A stretch of DNA of 64,000 nucleotides from Diorhabda sublineata (lineage: Eukaryota > Arthropoda > Insecta > Coleoptera > Chrysomelidae), in assembly GCF_026230105.1 (NCBI RefSeq), contig NC_079478.1, forward strand, positions 25,249,653 through 25,313,652, given 5' to 3'. The notes beneath the pieces are model-generated. The model did not search any database. It had not been told where the DNA came from and was given only the letters and a program-made list of their open reading frames with translations. The position numbers and the translations under genes were made by a program. Every line of letters begins with the position of its first letter. The first letter of the stretch is position 1. Shown piece by piece: positions 46,931 through 60,200 of this stretch.

Positions 46931-48280
46931 TTATACAGAAATTAAATCATAATATTCTTCGTCACCTGTGGAACTGTCATCTCCTCTTGACGTTATAATT
47001 AACGGGTCAACAGTCCGATAGATCAAGTAGTCAAGATCCCACATTTTCTCCTCTCCTTTAATGACATGCTGGACTGCTGTTCGCCAGTTCTCTGGTGTCA
47101 CCTCCTTAATAGCTTGATCAAACACTAGCTAAACGTCTTTCATTTTGAATGTCGTGTTGTGTCTTGCTACAAATCCTTCCACTTGCGCTCATATAAGTTC
47201 TATAGGATTTAGTTCCCAATGATATGGCGGTGTGCGCAGCACAGTTACACTATGTTTTTCTACTATATATGTGTATTTCATAAAATGATGTTTGTGTAAA
47301 TTTGTTTTAGCTAATAGTTTTTTAACATCAAATTATCTTCAAATTCAATACTTTTGGTGGTTAACTAGTCAATAATCTCTTGTTTTCTCCAAGATAAAGC
47401 TGGAGTCTTCTCTATGCGTCGAGAATGATGACTTGCATTATCCTTAACTACTACTAAATAAGCCGGAAGATATTTTATCATTCACCAAAATAGTCTTCAA
47501 AAACATCCGAATCCATGACCTCGTTGTAATCTCCCGTGTGGCACGACTGAAAGGTTAGCCAAACCTTCTTTTAAAAATCCCTTTTCGCTTCCAATATGTA
47601 CAATTATTAATCTTTTTCCTTTACCTGAAGGCACTTTAATACCCGTTCCAGGCCTTCCATGAAAGCTTGGCGAGCACTGCTTATATTTTTGTCTTGTTAC
47701 ATTTTTGGTACTATATAACCTTCATGAATCCACGTCTCATCAAGATAAAAGATTTTGTTCTGCTCTGTTCTGTATTGCTTTATCCTTTTAAGTATTTTCG
47801 TCACCAGCAAACAATTTCATCGCTTTCCAGTTAAAAGGCTTTACGGTTATTATTGTCTCAGGCAAAATCTATATTTCTCAAAGTGGCCCATAAAAGTATT
47901 TTAGTTATCAACGGAATACTGTCATCCTGGCCAAGATACATTAAAATCTTATCTAGGGTGGGTATTTCTTTTCAAAATAAAAAGAGTGAACTTTTCTTCG
48001 AATTACAATTTTGGTGTCTTCACCAAGGACTTATATAGGTATGCCGGGACTTTTCTTGGGAGCTTCCACTTGGCCTGCTATATTTCTTTCTTCCCCGCGA
48101 TAATTTATAAACGGTCGACTTTCCAACTCCAGTCATTCGAGAACATCGATCGACAGTTTCTTGTAATCTTCTTGTTTAACATGATAAGTTTTTCATTCAC
48201 TGATAGTGGAGAATTATTGGAACATCTTTTCGTTGATGTAAATGCTGCCCTTTTATTACCAATCTTATAATACTGTGAAC
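46931..48280 (-). pseudogene. Decayed DDE_3-type transposase (IS630/Tc1-like, long D-E spacing)
   Basis: Minus-strand pieces in order: an N-terminal HTH region (SVNEKLIMLNKK near 48200), IFYLDETWIHEGYI (first Asp, near 47740), a glycine-rich block IKVPSGKGKRLIIVHIGSEK, AYLVVVKDNASHHSRRIEKT (second Asp), VLRTPPYHWELNPIEL (catalytic Glu in PIE) and the C-terminal tail VTPENWRTAVQHVIKGEEKM with RGDDSSTGDEE. The distance between DNASHH and PIE is far longer than in Tc1 because a long insertion lies between. This protein type is widespread in arthropod genomes. Several frameshifts and stops make it inactive. TIRs were not located. Confidence 0.75.
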
Positions 48281-48284
48281 ACTA

Positions 48285-49385
48285 TTCACGACTTAACAGC
48301 AAATACTGATGCGTTAAACTAAACAAATATACTTATAAAGGTCTAAAAATTTTGGGTAAGGCACCATTGCCCCTATTCATAATTCATCATAACTTCCATC
48401 GTGAAATGAATCAGTGTATTGAATAAACCTTAAAATATATATCTGCATATTACAGAATTATTTGAATGCAAAAAAATTAATATTTCAATGCAATAATTTT
48501 TAGTTTCCATGATGTTACAAGGTATCAATTTAGTTGTTTTTATATTGAATGCGTGTTACGTTTTGTTCCTTTAGGAAAGTCCAATTATTTTAAATGTGTT
48601 GAAATATTGGCTGTCGGATGCCCACTCGTTGTTTCCCATATAAATTGCGTGTTACAGCGTATTAGTTTTTGGAATGTGTACGCAATGAAAATTTTTTTTC
48701 GCATGTTCATTTCGGTATTGTGAGTGAGTGTTAGAATCAATATGTAGAACATTTGTATGTGATCTTGTTTTGGTTATGAAATTTTTTTTCAAAATGAACG
48801 AAGGAACAACAGAAAACGTGAATAATGGCTATACGCTCCTAACATGAGTTAAAAAGTATTATAATAATACTTTTCATTATTTTGAAGCTGTTGTTTCTCT
48901 GACATTGCATGAATAATTTTTCCAATCATCATCGACATATGAGTACACCAGACATTTGTTTTTATTATTATATATACCCCAATTGAAAATTTTCTTTACG
49001 AAATTATATTGATTCTGGTTATTCTGGAAATTCAAAGGAAAGCAGTAATAAATGAAAGAGAAGTGACAGGAGGAAAAAGTTGAGATCTCAAGCTGGAATA
49101 CAAGTCTAAATAAAAAACTCAATATAAAAGTTATCTAACAAAACACTGTCCTGATTCAGATAAGCTTATTTGCACATAAACAAATTAAATTATTCCGAAT
49201 AATTATTATTCCAAATGAATTAGAGAGGGAAAAATTGTCACAGAATATTCGATAGTTGAAAGAATTAGGAAAGATACCTCAAATCCAAATTTAAGCGACC
49301 CTAATTTCACATATCTGGTCTCAATAGATATTGAGAAAAAAAAGTATTCCCACTTAACTATTGGATTCCGTTTGTGAATATATAA
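48285..49385. other. Intergenic DNA
   Basis: No gene recognised; minus-strand open frames 48877-49122 and 49206-49391 lack motifs. Confidence 0.4.
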
Positions 49386-49387
49386 AT

Positions 49388-49760
49388 ACATGGTGTTTCA
49401 AAAAAGGTGATATCGTCTCTAGAATAGATAGAAAACTGAAAAATATTCGGGGTTTACTGATTAAAAAAAATTCGTAACCCTATCCGTATTCAAGATAAAG
49501 AACGTCGAAGAAAAAAAAATAAACACATTTTTTACAATTTTGCCGCAACGATTGCGAACATTGTATTAAAATTTGATACGAAAATATTTTGGAAGCTGAT
49601 ACATCGAATGAGTGTGTTTTTATATCTGACTTTCATAGAGGGGGCTAGTTACACGGTTCGTACCAAATAATATTGAACATAACTTTTTCAATATTTGATT
49701 TATTAAGAAAAATTTGGAATGAACTTGAAAAACATTTAATTTTACACCAAAAAGGTACTC
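49388..49760 (-). repeat. Dispersed repeat, copy 3 (inverted)
   Basis: On the minus strand it follows the 33285 copy block by block: CCTTTTTGGTGTAAAATTAA, AATATTGAAAAAGTTATG, TTTGGTACGAACCGTG, GATGTATCAG, then CCCGAATATTTTTCAGTTTT and TTTTTTGAAACACCATGTAT at the end. Confidence 0.75.
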
Positions 49761-49764
49761 TTTC

Positions 49765-50240
49765 TACTATTTCTTAAATTATACATTTTTCTGCTCATTT
49801 CTTCTACCGTGGTTTCTTTATAACACTTGCTTCTAATTTGCCACAGCTCAGATTTATTGTGGTACATATTAATTAATTCACCACTTTCATTTTTTTCACT
49901 TATTTCCTTAGTCCGGGAAGTGATATAGTACGGTACAAAATGTTTATGGACCAGGCGACGAAGGAGCAGTGTCAAGAATATTTAATCGAGTATCGTAATA
50001 ATAACTTCACGGACGAATATCGTAATATGTTTTTTTTTCATACTGTTTTCGGTTTTAAATAAAAAGTAAAATCATATTAAAATATGAAATGTCATATTTG
50101 ACAATTTCACTGTCAAAAATAATAGCTCCCTTGATTATTCTCTTACTATTTGTAAAAATAAAAATTAAGTCACTAAAGTAACATTGTAAACAAAGGCAGA
50201 CATATTGAATTTTTGGAAATACAAAAAATATTTTCCGAAT
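49765..50240. other. Intergenic DNA
   Basis: No gene recognised; the minus-strand open frame 49742-49975 has no family motif. Confidence 0.35.
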
Positions 50241-50242
50241 GT

Positions 50243-50817
50243 ATGGCTGATAATTCGAATAAAATTGTTGAGAAAATCATGGAAGCAGTAGAGCAAATTA
50301 TTCCAATTAAGTCTTCGAAAAGATACGAAAAAGAATTTGGGTTGTTTTGCGACTGGCGTTAGAAATACGAGGTAAAAAGTGCTGATGGAAATGAAATGTT
50401 GGCTAATTTTTTTGATGTGGTGACAACAGTTGTTTTTTATAAGCAATTTTTCAAACCTCAAATTTTTTAGTCAAAAACATCAAATAGCTCTTCATTATGG
50501 TCTAAATACTCGATGGTCAAATCAATGATTATAGTTAATGAGAATGTCAATATTTCCTATTATTCTAAGTTAATAGTTTTTTGAAAAAACAAAGTGTAGA
50601 CTACCATCCAAACCATCGAAGGTGCTAACATAGAAAGAAATTCAAACATTTATGAGGGTCTCCCCAGACAAAGTCTAGGAGACGATGTAACTTTTTTACA
50701 AGTGTTAAGCCAAAATCACACATCTTCCAGTATTATTGAAAATAAAGAAGTTCATCCAGTAATTTCTACAATAAATGTTTCTGGTAACAGTAGTTGCACT
50801 ATTATTGTTAACATTTG
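50243..50817 (+). pseudogene. Possible Crypton-like tyrosine recombinase relic
   Basis: From ATG at 50243 it reads MADNSNKIVEKIMEAVEQII then KSSKRYEKEFGLFCDW, a TAG, then ADGNEMLANFFD. An intron-like segment ends with a TTTTTTAG acceptor, followed by SSSLWSKYSMVKSMI. A C-terminal piece has INVSGNSSCTIIVNI. This resembles the N-terminal SAM-like DNA-binding part and the Cys/Asn-rich tail of insect Crypton-type recombinases. The catalytic region is missing, so the assignment rests on the N-terminal pattern and is tentative. It might instead be a decayed host gene of the same domain type. Confidence 0.4.
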
Positions 50818-50819
50818 AA

Positions 50820-52478
50820 AATTAGAATAAGAGCTTAGTTATTGATGTTAATTGATTTTTTCTATTTCAAACGGGATTGGAAGAATTTAAGAGTACTGCA
50901 AAGTACAAGGATGCCGTAAAGTGTCATTCTCCGGACTCAAATTAGTACTGTAAAGATGAGTTTATAGTACATTATGAGGAAAATTTATTGCTGAACACAT
51001 CTACAAAAGTAGATGACTAGTCAACGAGTGCTATTTATTTCATGCGAGTCGGAACTTGCAGAAGCTGTAGTGTTTATATTGAACGTACAGATAAGTAGAC
51101 ACACAGTACCCGACAGAGATACATATCTATTTCAGGCAGAAATTTTTTGAATATTTGCATTAACAAAAATCACTCTCTGACAAAAATATCATGCAATAGA
51201 TGTCAGATGTAAACGTATCTTAAGATTCCACATTCAAACCCTTTTTTTAAAAAAATGATTTAATATCAAATTTAGTTCCACCTTGTCCAATATGAACTGT
51301 TCTATCACATTTTAATTTGATATTTCATTAAACAGTGGTGTTATGATTGTTAAAAACTTTTGGCCTAATGTGTGTTTTCAACAATGGCGAGGAAATAGGA
51401 AGACCGTTTGGATGCAGATTACTCATTATATACTGTTTACCGTATATATATTAGATATTGATGTAAAATTGGATACTCACTAACCAAATATTCATAAAAA
51501 TAATAAAATAAAAATTATGATGCAACGGATTGAACAATAATATTAACTAGGTATTGTAACATAAGGTTGAACTAATGATCAAGGAATTCATAGAGTCATG
51601 ATTCATGATTCTTTGAGAATTTAGCTCCTCATAATTTAGTCACACTAGATAAGAAATAACTACGGAAATAACTATTCAATTCAGTTCGGTGATTGCAATT
51701 TATGGGGGTTATGAAAAATATAAAGCATTATACTTTTTCTCTGATTACCATTTAGATAATTTCGGATTTTACGGTCGTATTAGTGACATTTTTATGTCGT
51801 CCTCGTGAAATAGATCTATAACAATTATTGGTATTATGTATTATTTTCTGACAATTGTTTAAAAGAAACAATGAATGAAATTTTTTTATTGCTATATCAA
51901 CATTTTTGAAATGCAACTTTCCGTGACTTAATATTTTTTTTTAAGTATGTATCCCCCCAAGAGGATAATAATATGGTTTTTTCGTCATAATTATTGGTAT
52001 TTTTTTTATGTATTCCCTCAATAGTCTCGTGATTTGTGGCCGAGAAGTTGTAGGTATATATGTTGTTATGGATTCTTGAAATTTGGTTTTAGGAAAAAAG
52101 TAGCGAAATGATTCTAGCATATTTTGCATGAACTCGATCTTACGTTTGTTCAAATTCATTCTATGAACTAGAACATTGTATATTCAGTATTTTTCTTAAT
52201 TAAACACTTATGAAAGCATTAAGGATATTAAAATCTGGTTAATGGTAACCAATAATAAATTCCGTTTCAACTTAATCCTATTGAGTTTGAAATTTAAAAC
52301 TAAGGTATACTTATCAACGTTCCTTAGGTTCTGCAGAATGAATTGCACCAAAGTTTAACGTGTACATACAAGCTTCACTCCAACAATACAACACTAAACT
52401 AACTGGAAGGGCTTGATCCTCCTAAGTCTTGTCTAGCTCACTATTTTCAAAGAGCTGAATAGCCTCGACATTGATATT
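50820..52478. other. Intergenic DNA
   Basis: No gene or repeat recognised. Confidence 0.4.
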
Positions 52479-52479
52479 T

Positions 52480-54110
52480 ATTCATGACTCTTAGCTAATT
52501 TCTGAAAAGTCTGATCAACAATGTCCATTTGGAGGTTTCTACTATTATGAATGTACCATCTACTATGTTCCTCGGTGCTTTGGTTTGGAATCTTTGGATA
52601 ATTTCCAAGTTACTTGCCTTGGTGCATCCATATAGTCGGATACCTTGAGTACATAAAGGCTGAAGTATTTTCTTACAAAGCATGTGCTTATTATGTACAT
52701 AGTGAAGTTTCTTCCAATTAGCCAGTCTAAGTTCTTCTTACTTTTCTTACTCTTTCTAACATGATCTTTCCATCCAAGTTTAGCATCTAAGGTAATACTT
52801 TAATATTTTGCCTTTAGTATGAGTATGGAATCAAATTATTATTTATTCTAACTGGAACATGAACTATTCTTTTGTTTGTGACGATAATATGCACTCCATT
52901 ATTTGATTTCATTTTACATCTCTTCATCCAGTCATAGATGCGGTGGACATATTTTGCTTTTTCATTTCTCTTTCCTATCGCTAGCTTCTAACTGTGGAAT
53001 ATTACATGTGCCCAGTAATTGAGCGACAGGTCTTAGAACACTCCTACCTTTGTGGTACTCCAGCCTCACTTTATTGAAGATTGGAATATGCTTGATTCTT
53101 AAATATCTTTCCGATATGTATGAATGAGGAAAATCTAAATATTGTTTTGGAAGGAAAAGCTTGGGCTTGTGTTCCAGGTCCCCTAAACAAACCTTACGAA
53201 ACGCTTGTGCTACATCAAGAATGATAGTGGCATAATTTTTTTTCTCGTATGATTCCTCTATAAAATTGGTTATTTTATGGACTTGGTTGTCGATTTATAA
53301 ATCCAAATTGGCAATTAGGAATAATTTCTCTTTATACAATAATTCAAAGGGCGGTTTTCGACTTTTAAGAAGGACTTTCTGAAGCAGTTTCGACATAACA
53401 GGCAATAATGAAAATCGGTCTGTAAGACGATGCTTCATGTGGTGGTTTTTCTAACTTGGCAGCATTTATCAGGTAAGTTAGTTCAAGTTTTGCTTTTTTG
53501 GGTAGTTTTTCCAAAACTGCTCGGATATCAGGTCAAAACATGGAGCTTTGTTCGTATCGATGTTCTCTCTAATTTCGGTTATTATTTCTTTAGAAGAGGT
53601 GAATTCTATTTCTTGATTAATCCATAGATTTTCTCTTGATCATTTGCAAAATTTTTTATTCTCTTAGTAGCTTTCTCGAGCGAGTAGTCAGTACTGGTAT
53701 CATCTGTTAATTCTTTTAGGTAAATACTAATCTATTCTTTTCCAATTTGTTCTATTTCTCTTATGAATCTAAGGGTAGTATTGTTGAGGATATATGCTTC
53801 ATATAGGGCTATAGTGTGGTGCCATTTCCTTTTGTTCTTCCAGACACAATTTCTTTAGAATAATTGTTTTCAATCGTGCTTCTAATAAAAGAAGTTGTGG
53901 TTTCTTAAGCCGATTGCTGCATATTATCATTCAGCAATTTCACTTCGTCGTCTAGTTGTTTATTTCTTGAAGGAACAGATAGATAAAATTTTTTCTCAAG
54001 GATAATTCTCCAATCTGTTAATTTCATTGTCAATATAGGGTGATTTTTTTTAATGACGTTTTCACCAAGTGTTGAGATGATTGAAAAATGATCAGATCCT
54101 TGTTCTATTT
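52480..54110 (-). pseudogene. Decayed Jockey-like LINE ORF2
   Basis: Minus-strand order from 54110: GSDHFSIISTLGENVIKKNH (end of the endonuclease, SDHF), a linker with RNKQLDDEVKLLNDN, PPHEASSYRPI (early RT block), NCQFGFINRQPS, YATIILDVAQAFRKV (motif A), a poor motif B near EYHKG, and a late block LCKKILQPLCTQGIRLYGCT then SNLEIIQRFQTKAPRNIVD (thumb region). The YADD motif was not seen. No RNase H follows, consistent with Jockey. Numerous stops and frameshifts. It is distinct from the other RT-bearing remains in the window. Confidence 0.75.
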
Positions 54111-54114
54111 GTAA

Positions 54115-56320
54115 AAAGATGACAGATATGCTTTTGATTATAAAAAATTCAATAAAGTCATAATTGATTCCTCGAACAAAAAATTGTTGTAAAATTTGTG
54201 GAGTGAGTTAATTTAATTGGAAATAATATAACACAGTGACAAAAATTCGGTTTTATATAGAAATCGAATTAATTAACTCGATATTATTCAATTTTCACTG
54301 ATACTCTGTTTGAATGATGTATTGTCATAAAAAGTGAGAATAAAAGTGAAATTTCAAATCAATATATTGATTGAAAAGTATTTTGACATAGACATGGATT
54401 TTCAAACTATATTCACTCTACATCCATCTAATGGTTAACAGTATGATATGAGCTAACTTGGAATTGCTGGACTGTTGGTGATATTTTTTACTCTACCACT
54501 TCAACAACAATCACAATTACCACTAAATGGAATACTAAACCAAATCTGTGCTGTTCTAAAGTACCAAATGTGATTTTGCATTATTTTCAGGACCTAGAAT
54601 TCTTTTATAAAATTCTTGAATGGAATAATTAAGGAGCAGGATATTTGAGATGGTAATATATCGTAACATTCACTTTTCCTGATAGACCGCGCCAAATTTG
54701 AATCTTATTCCTTTCTTTGCATTGTGTATACGATATGCACTTCCGTGTGTGTATGTGTGTGTGTGTTTGTGTGTGCGCGCGCGTTTGTGAGTGTATTTAC
54801 GTTGATTATTTTTATAATATTTGTGACGTCATTTTATATTCATACTTTCTACCATACTTAAGTAATAACTTGACCCTAATGCCCCTCTACCTCCTCAGGT
54901 ATGAAGTTTGTTGGAAGTCTCAGAAATTAATATCTGCGCTCCATATTCCACTTTGTTTTATTCTGTTTGGGTGTCCATGTTTCTAATCCATATGTAAATA
55001 TGAGCTACTTTATTGATATATCTTCGTATTTATTTGTTTGGGAACTTTTTTGGACCAGAAAATGTCTTATTTACTTCGAGTAATCTTGCAGTTGCTTCAG
55101 GTTTCTCGTTTATTTCTTGTCCCCGTCTTCCATCTTATAATAATGTTATATTTAAAAATGTTGGTCACATATTTCAAATAGTATTGAAGCTATGTCCTAA
55201 CTTCAAATCAATCTTAATCACATTTTTTAACTATTTCATAGAAATAAAGTCTCAAAGATTGAGTAAACCTTTTATTATGACCTAAAATAAATATAGTTTT
55301 CAATTTCCTCACCAAATAACAAACTTTACAAAATAATTGAAATATTCTACATCGGATCAATGAGTGTTAGTATCCAATATGTATTTAACTTGTATAATAA
55401 TCGACGTTTTATGATAAAATTGCTGGTGGAAATAAATGGAGAATCTCCTTCCAATGAAGATTGATTCAACGAGGCTGTGCATCTACTCTATCCTTTTTAC
55501 CTCGCCGACAACAGGAAGCTCGCTAAAAATTAAATTACTTCAACGATAACCATCGATCTAACGTTACCCTAAATTACAACATGGCGAAAGCAATCTAAAC
55601 GAAATGTGTTAAAATCGACATTGTGTTCCGATATCCATATTTCAATGATGAAATACCAATGGCAATGTTAAATTCACATTATTGAACGAGTGGAGTTGGG
55701 AAACGATGTAAATTTTTTATACTTTCAGTTGATCATTCCAAAAGTTATTTCATTTTCCATTAGTAGTGAGCATTCAATTAAGGTTTGAATTGTATATGTA
55801 TAATTTTTTCAATTGATTGTGTAATTATTTATCTTAATTGATAATATAACAAAACGGTCTTTTCCATATATTTTCTTGTATCCAAATTGTTTATCATCTC
55901 CATATTTTTACCTTTGAATATACTGCCATTCGATGAGAACGATTTCCACTGCTTTCATTCTTCATATGACGTATTCATTATTGGAAATTTATAATCTCTC
56001 TCCTGTTCTCAATATCAAAATTATATCATCACTAATTAATATACATTATGGGGCTAAATATTAAATTCGTTATTTTGTAAAATTTTCAAACGGGCTATTC
56101 GTACGGATGACGTCATCGCTGTAATACATTATTTGAAAAGTCATTTGAATACCTATTCAATTATTTTGATATGTCTAAGTGAATCCCAATAAAATGTATT
56201 ATTTACTAAATATGAAGGAATCTAAATTAAGTGCACAAATTGTTTACCGTCAGATAAAATACAATGAGAAGACGTGCCACGACTCTTCTCGAACGGTCTC
56301 TACAACTTCTTGAGTCAAAA
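54115..56320. other. Intergenic DNA with a (TG)n microsatellite
   Basis: No gene recognised. A TG-rich run with a CG stretch lies at 54744-54790. Confidence 0.4.
54744..54790. repeat. (TG)n microsatellite
   Basis: Imperfect GT/TG dinucleotide tract ending in GCGCGCGC, directly readable. Confidence 0.9.
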
Positions 56321-56324
56321 TTAT

Positions 56325-56880
56325 CGGTACTAGGCTACAGAAAATCAAGACTGGATGCAAGAGTACCATACTTAATACCCAGAGAAATTCGATGTTTGGG
56401 CGGGAATAATAGATAATAGGATTATTGGACCATACTATTCCGAAGAAACCTCAACAGGTCCTTTATTATTTATATACAGATTATTTAGAATTTCCCCAAA
56501 ACTTTTTGCTGCTCGAATTGAACAGTTTGATTACAAATAGGAATGATTTATGACTGCAGCAAGATGGTGCGCCTCCACATTGTTTTGATGAGCAGCTACT
56601 TGAACAACGTCTTTACAAATCGATGGAAAGGTCGAAGAGGAACAATGGAATAGCAGCCTAGGTCAACTGATTTGATTTCTCTTGATTTATTTTTATGGGG
56701 ATACTTTGAACGTGAAGTATACCAAAATAGACCACAAAATATAATTGAACTGAATGGAGGGATACCTCTTGAGGTTGCGAGAATAACTCCGGGAGTTATA
56801 GAAAAGGTTCGACAATAGTTCGCGGCACAAGGAAGTACAATTTCAGCGCTCAATCAACGCTTTTCTAAATCAAGTAGAAA
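56325..56880 (+). pseudogene. Decayed long-spacing DDD transposase, C-terminal half
   Basis: Reads PEKFDVWAGIIDNRIIGPYY, QQDGAPPHCFDEQLLEQ (second Asp kept) and, after a frameshift, FTNRWKGRRGTME, a TAG in place of Trp, QPRSTDLISLDLFLWGYF (third Asp kept), EREVYQNRPQNIIEL and ITPGVIEKVRQ. The order and WKGRRG...LFLWGY block match the intact family at 40 kb but the sequence is well diverged. The N-terminal half is not visible. Confidence 0.75.
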
Positions 56881-56884
56881 TACA

Positions 56885-57157
56885 ATTTATTGTAATAATG
56901 AAAATTTAGTGAATATTCAAACAAACACAAATATCAATCACTCAGACAAATATGATATGGCTAGATAGGTATTTGAAAGACCTTCTAAATAATATGATAC
57001 AACGATGTCATCACGCTCACGTAGATGAGGTCAAAAATAACAAGGTATTGTCACAAATAACCTGTTCAAAGATGAAAATTAACAGGTTTCAGGTTTATCC
57101 TTAAAGTCAAATTTATCACTTCATTTGCACTGTATATCATAATCCACTTATCCAATT

Positions 57158-57213
<56 letters not shown>

Positions 57214-60200
57214 ATATATATATATATATATATATAAAAAAAAATATTAAAAAACACTGAAATATTACGTGAGAAATGTCAGATTTGGAAATCCAAAATC
57301 AAAACCAATCATTCTAATTATCCATGCTGTTGAAACTATCCTAGCAGATAAAAGTGATTGTGACACCCCAATAATAATTTTTGAACACCACTCAACTATA
57401 CAAAAACTGTACAAAAAATTCGAGTTCATTACAAATCAAATGATGTTATCTTCGAAAATATATAAACTGATAATGAAGTATTTGATGTGAGATAGAATAT
57501 GTTAGCATTTGTTCCTAATAACTACAAAACTTCAGTTTCACATACCTAAATTCTATCTCATCGTCCAACAAACTTGTTTGGCAGTTTTGGTCCAATTTTA
57601 GAATTCTTGAACTTCGCGTTATTCATTTGTAGAAAACATTTCACGTTGAAATAATTTGTTCAATTTGGTTTGACAGGTAGATATATGAGCACAGGCTTTA
57701 TTACTGACACGAAACAAAACAGAATTAAATTTATATCCCAGCTTTATTTTCTTCTAGCTTACGTATGTTTACGGAAAGGGCAAATGATAGTTCACATCAA
57801 GGTAAATTACGAGTTTCATTCAAATCCTTCTACAAGGTGTTCCGGGACATGATGCAAAAAATTCTAAAGTTATATAATGACGTGAGAAAATGCTGTAACA
57901 TAGGAAAAATTTCTCATACGACCCCTCGTTTCTGAGTGATAAGCTTATAAAGTTGCGAAATCAGAACTTATATTTTCTAAATTATGCATTCGAACATTAT
58001 GTATTTTTATTAGTTGATTTATTTCAATCTAGTGCAATAATTCTTCATTACTCTCTGAAGGCCAGGATCGGCTCATGCCCAATGATTAACAATCCGTAAC
58101 TTTTACACGGAAAACCTGTATCTGACGATATAAAAAATGAAATTTCCTATCGATTTTTTAAAAAAAAGGTAGGAAGACACGTAGATTTTTAGATCGTTGT
58201 AGCCAAGGAAACCTTTCGCCATAAAGAGACATTCTGAAGAAAATTATCATAAACTGTAATTATTCATTGAAAATACTCACAGGAGTATTCACCAACCCAA
58301 GAACCATGCTGTTATTGGGTTTCGCGACAGTCAACCTTATCAATTTAAGGTTTGCTTTTAAGTTACTCTCCTTTGTGGTTCAATTTTCGCTAAAAAATAT
58401 GACCATTTGTTAAGAAATATTTCTTATTCTCTTCATACAGAGAACGGTGACAATCATGTATATTATTTTTTACTATTATTTCAAATGTGAAGATGACAAA
58501 TGGCATTCAGACACTACAAAATATGAATTTTGAAGTGAGATCCATTCCATTTAGTTGCATCTCGCTATATCTTCCAGGAAAGTAGAGGAATTTATATGGA
58601 AACAAAGATAATTCAAACTAACCTATGGCTGGTGACACAGAATTGAGAAATATCCAGTTTACATATTATACTGTTCCGACGTCATCTAATGTATCCGGAA
58701 ATCAATTGAATGAATCTACAGTTGATTCATTCCAAAACATTATTTAACAGCAATCGTTAATAACAGTCGCAATAATAGAAAGTGATTATAACACGAAAAG
58801 AAGAGCATCTATAGAGAAATTGGTTTGAATTTGAAGGTTTGAAAAAAGAAGCAGATGAAAAGAGCAGAGAATCAGATGAGGAAATAAAAAAACCTAAATG
58901 ATGCCATTAGAGGTGAGATACGGACTACAAAAAAATAATAATGAGGGAAGACAGAAAATATGTTATAATAAATATGACTTTCCAAGAACAAAATTGTGGG
59001 GATGAGAATTGACAGAGATATTGAAATAGAAGAAAATAATCTGGGAACGGAATTATGGATCGTGATTATGAAAGAATAAACCATATTGCTATAGGATGAC
59101 GAGCTGAATGAAAAAAATGATTGTATCAGCAAAAAGGAGAAATTATGACTGTTTGGAAAAAAAATGAGATGAGAATAATTTGAAGAAAAAAATTATTATT
59201 AGAGAAGTAATATTTATTCAAATCCAGCGTGGCTTGAATGAAGCTACTAAAAACCTATAAAAAATAATTGGCAAAAGAGTAAAGAGAAGAAAAAGATCGT
59301 AACTGCCATCATATGTTTAAAATATATAGAAGTCACTCTTAATACTACAAACACAAGGTTGCTTTTTATTCAACTATTTTTTTTAACCGATCTTGAAGTT
59401 TTGCTGCAAGCACACACAATTCTTTTGAGGTTTGGGTCCCTATTTTGAATATTAAGTCCTAAATCAAGAGGTGTAAGGATTTCCCTTTAAAAAACACTGA
59501 AACTGATTTTTCATATTAAAATTGCCATAGCTCAGTAGAATTTCTCGCTTTATACAAGAAAGTTCAGAAACACCAAGCCGCTACACTCAATATTTCCAGA
59601 AACATTTAATGAAAATTGTTTTGTAATTCCAAATTAGTATTAAAAATCACGTCAAATTATAAAAAATATCTCTTTTTTAGTATCCATCACTACTTTCTCA
59701 ACCATTTACATTTTTAAAAATTAAACGATATAAGAATATAAACATTTGGAAATATGCCAAAAATAAACATTTTATTAATAAACAACTACATACACACATT
59801 TCACCTCTTTCTTTTCGTTACAAAGTTTTCTAACCTGTCAATTTAACTATAAATGTGAATCTTTTTTGTGTTGTGATTCCTTTCGAGGGGAAAGGAACAT
59901 TTAAATTCAAGTTATCAAGGTTATACTGTAAGTACATAAAACCAATTAAGCAAAAATTATAAATGGGTAGGTTTAAGCACCTCCATTCATAAAACTGTGT
60001 ATCACAATAGTGTCAGAAATATAAAATTTTATTTATTTCCTAATAGCGGAAAAACGGAGTTATTATTTATTCTTAAAGCCTGATGGATGAGAGGAGGAAG
60101 GTTGACGTATGTCCTTCCTAATTGTGGATCTAGTTGCGCTTGCAGCGTGCTAGAGCGTGCAATGATATATGGTATGAAATATCCTGGGAGGGTATTTCAT

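Noticed and set aside
57831..57990. GGTGTTCCGGGAC...ACCCCTCGTTTCTGAGTGATAAG segment, resembling ends of insect short elements
   Set aside because: Single copy in the window; boundaries cannot be set.
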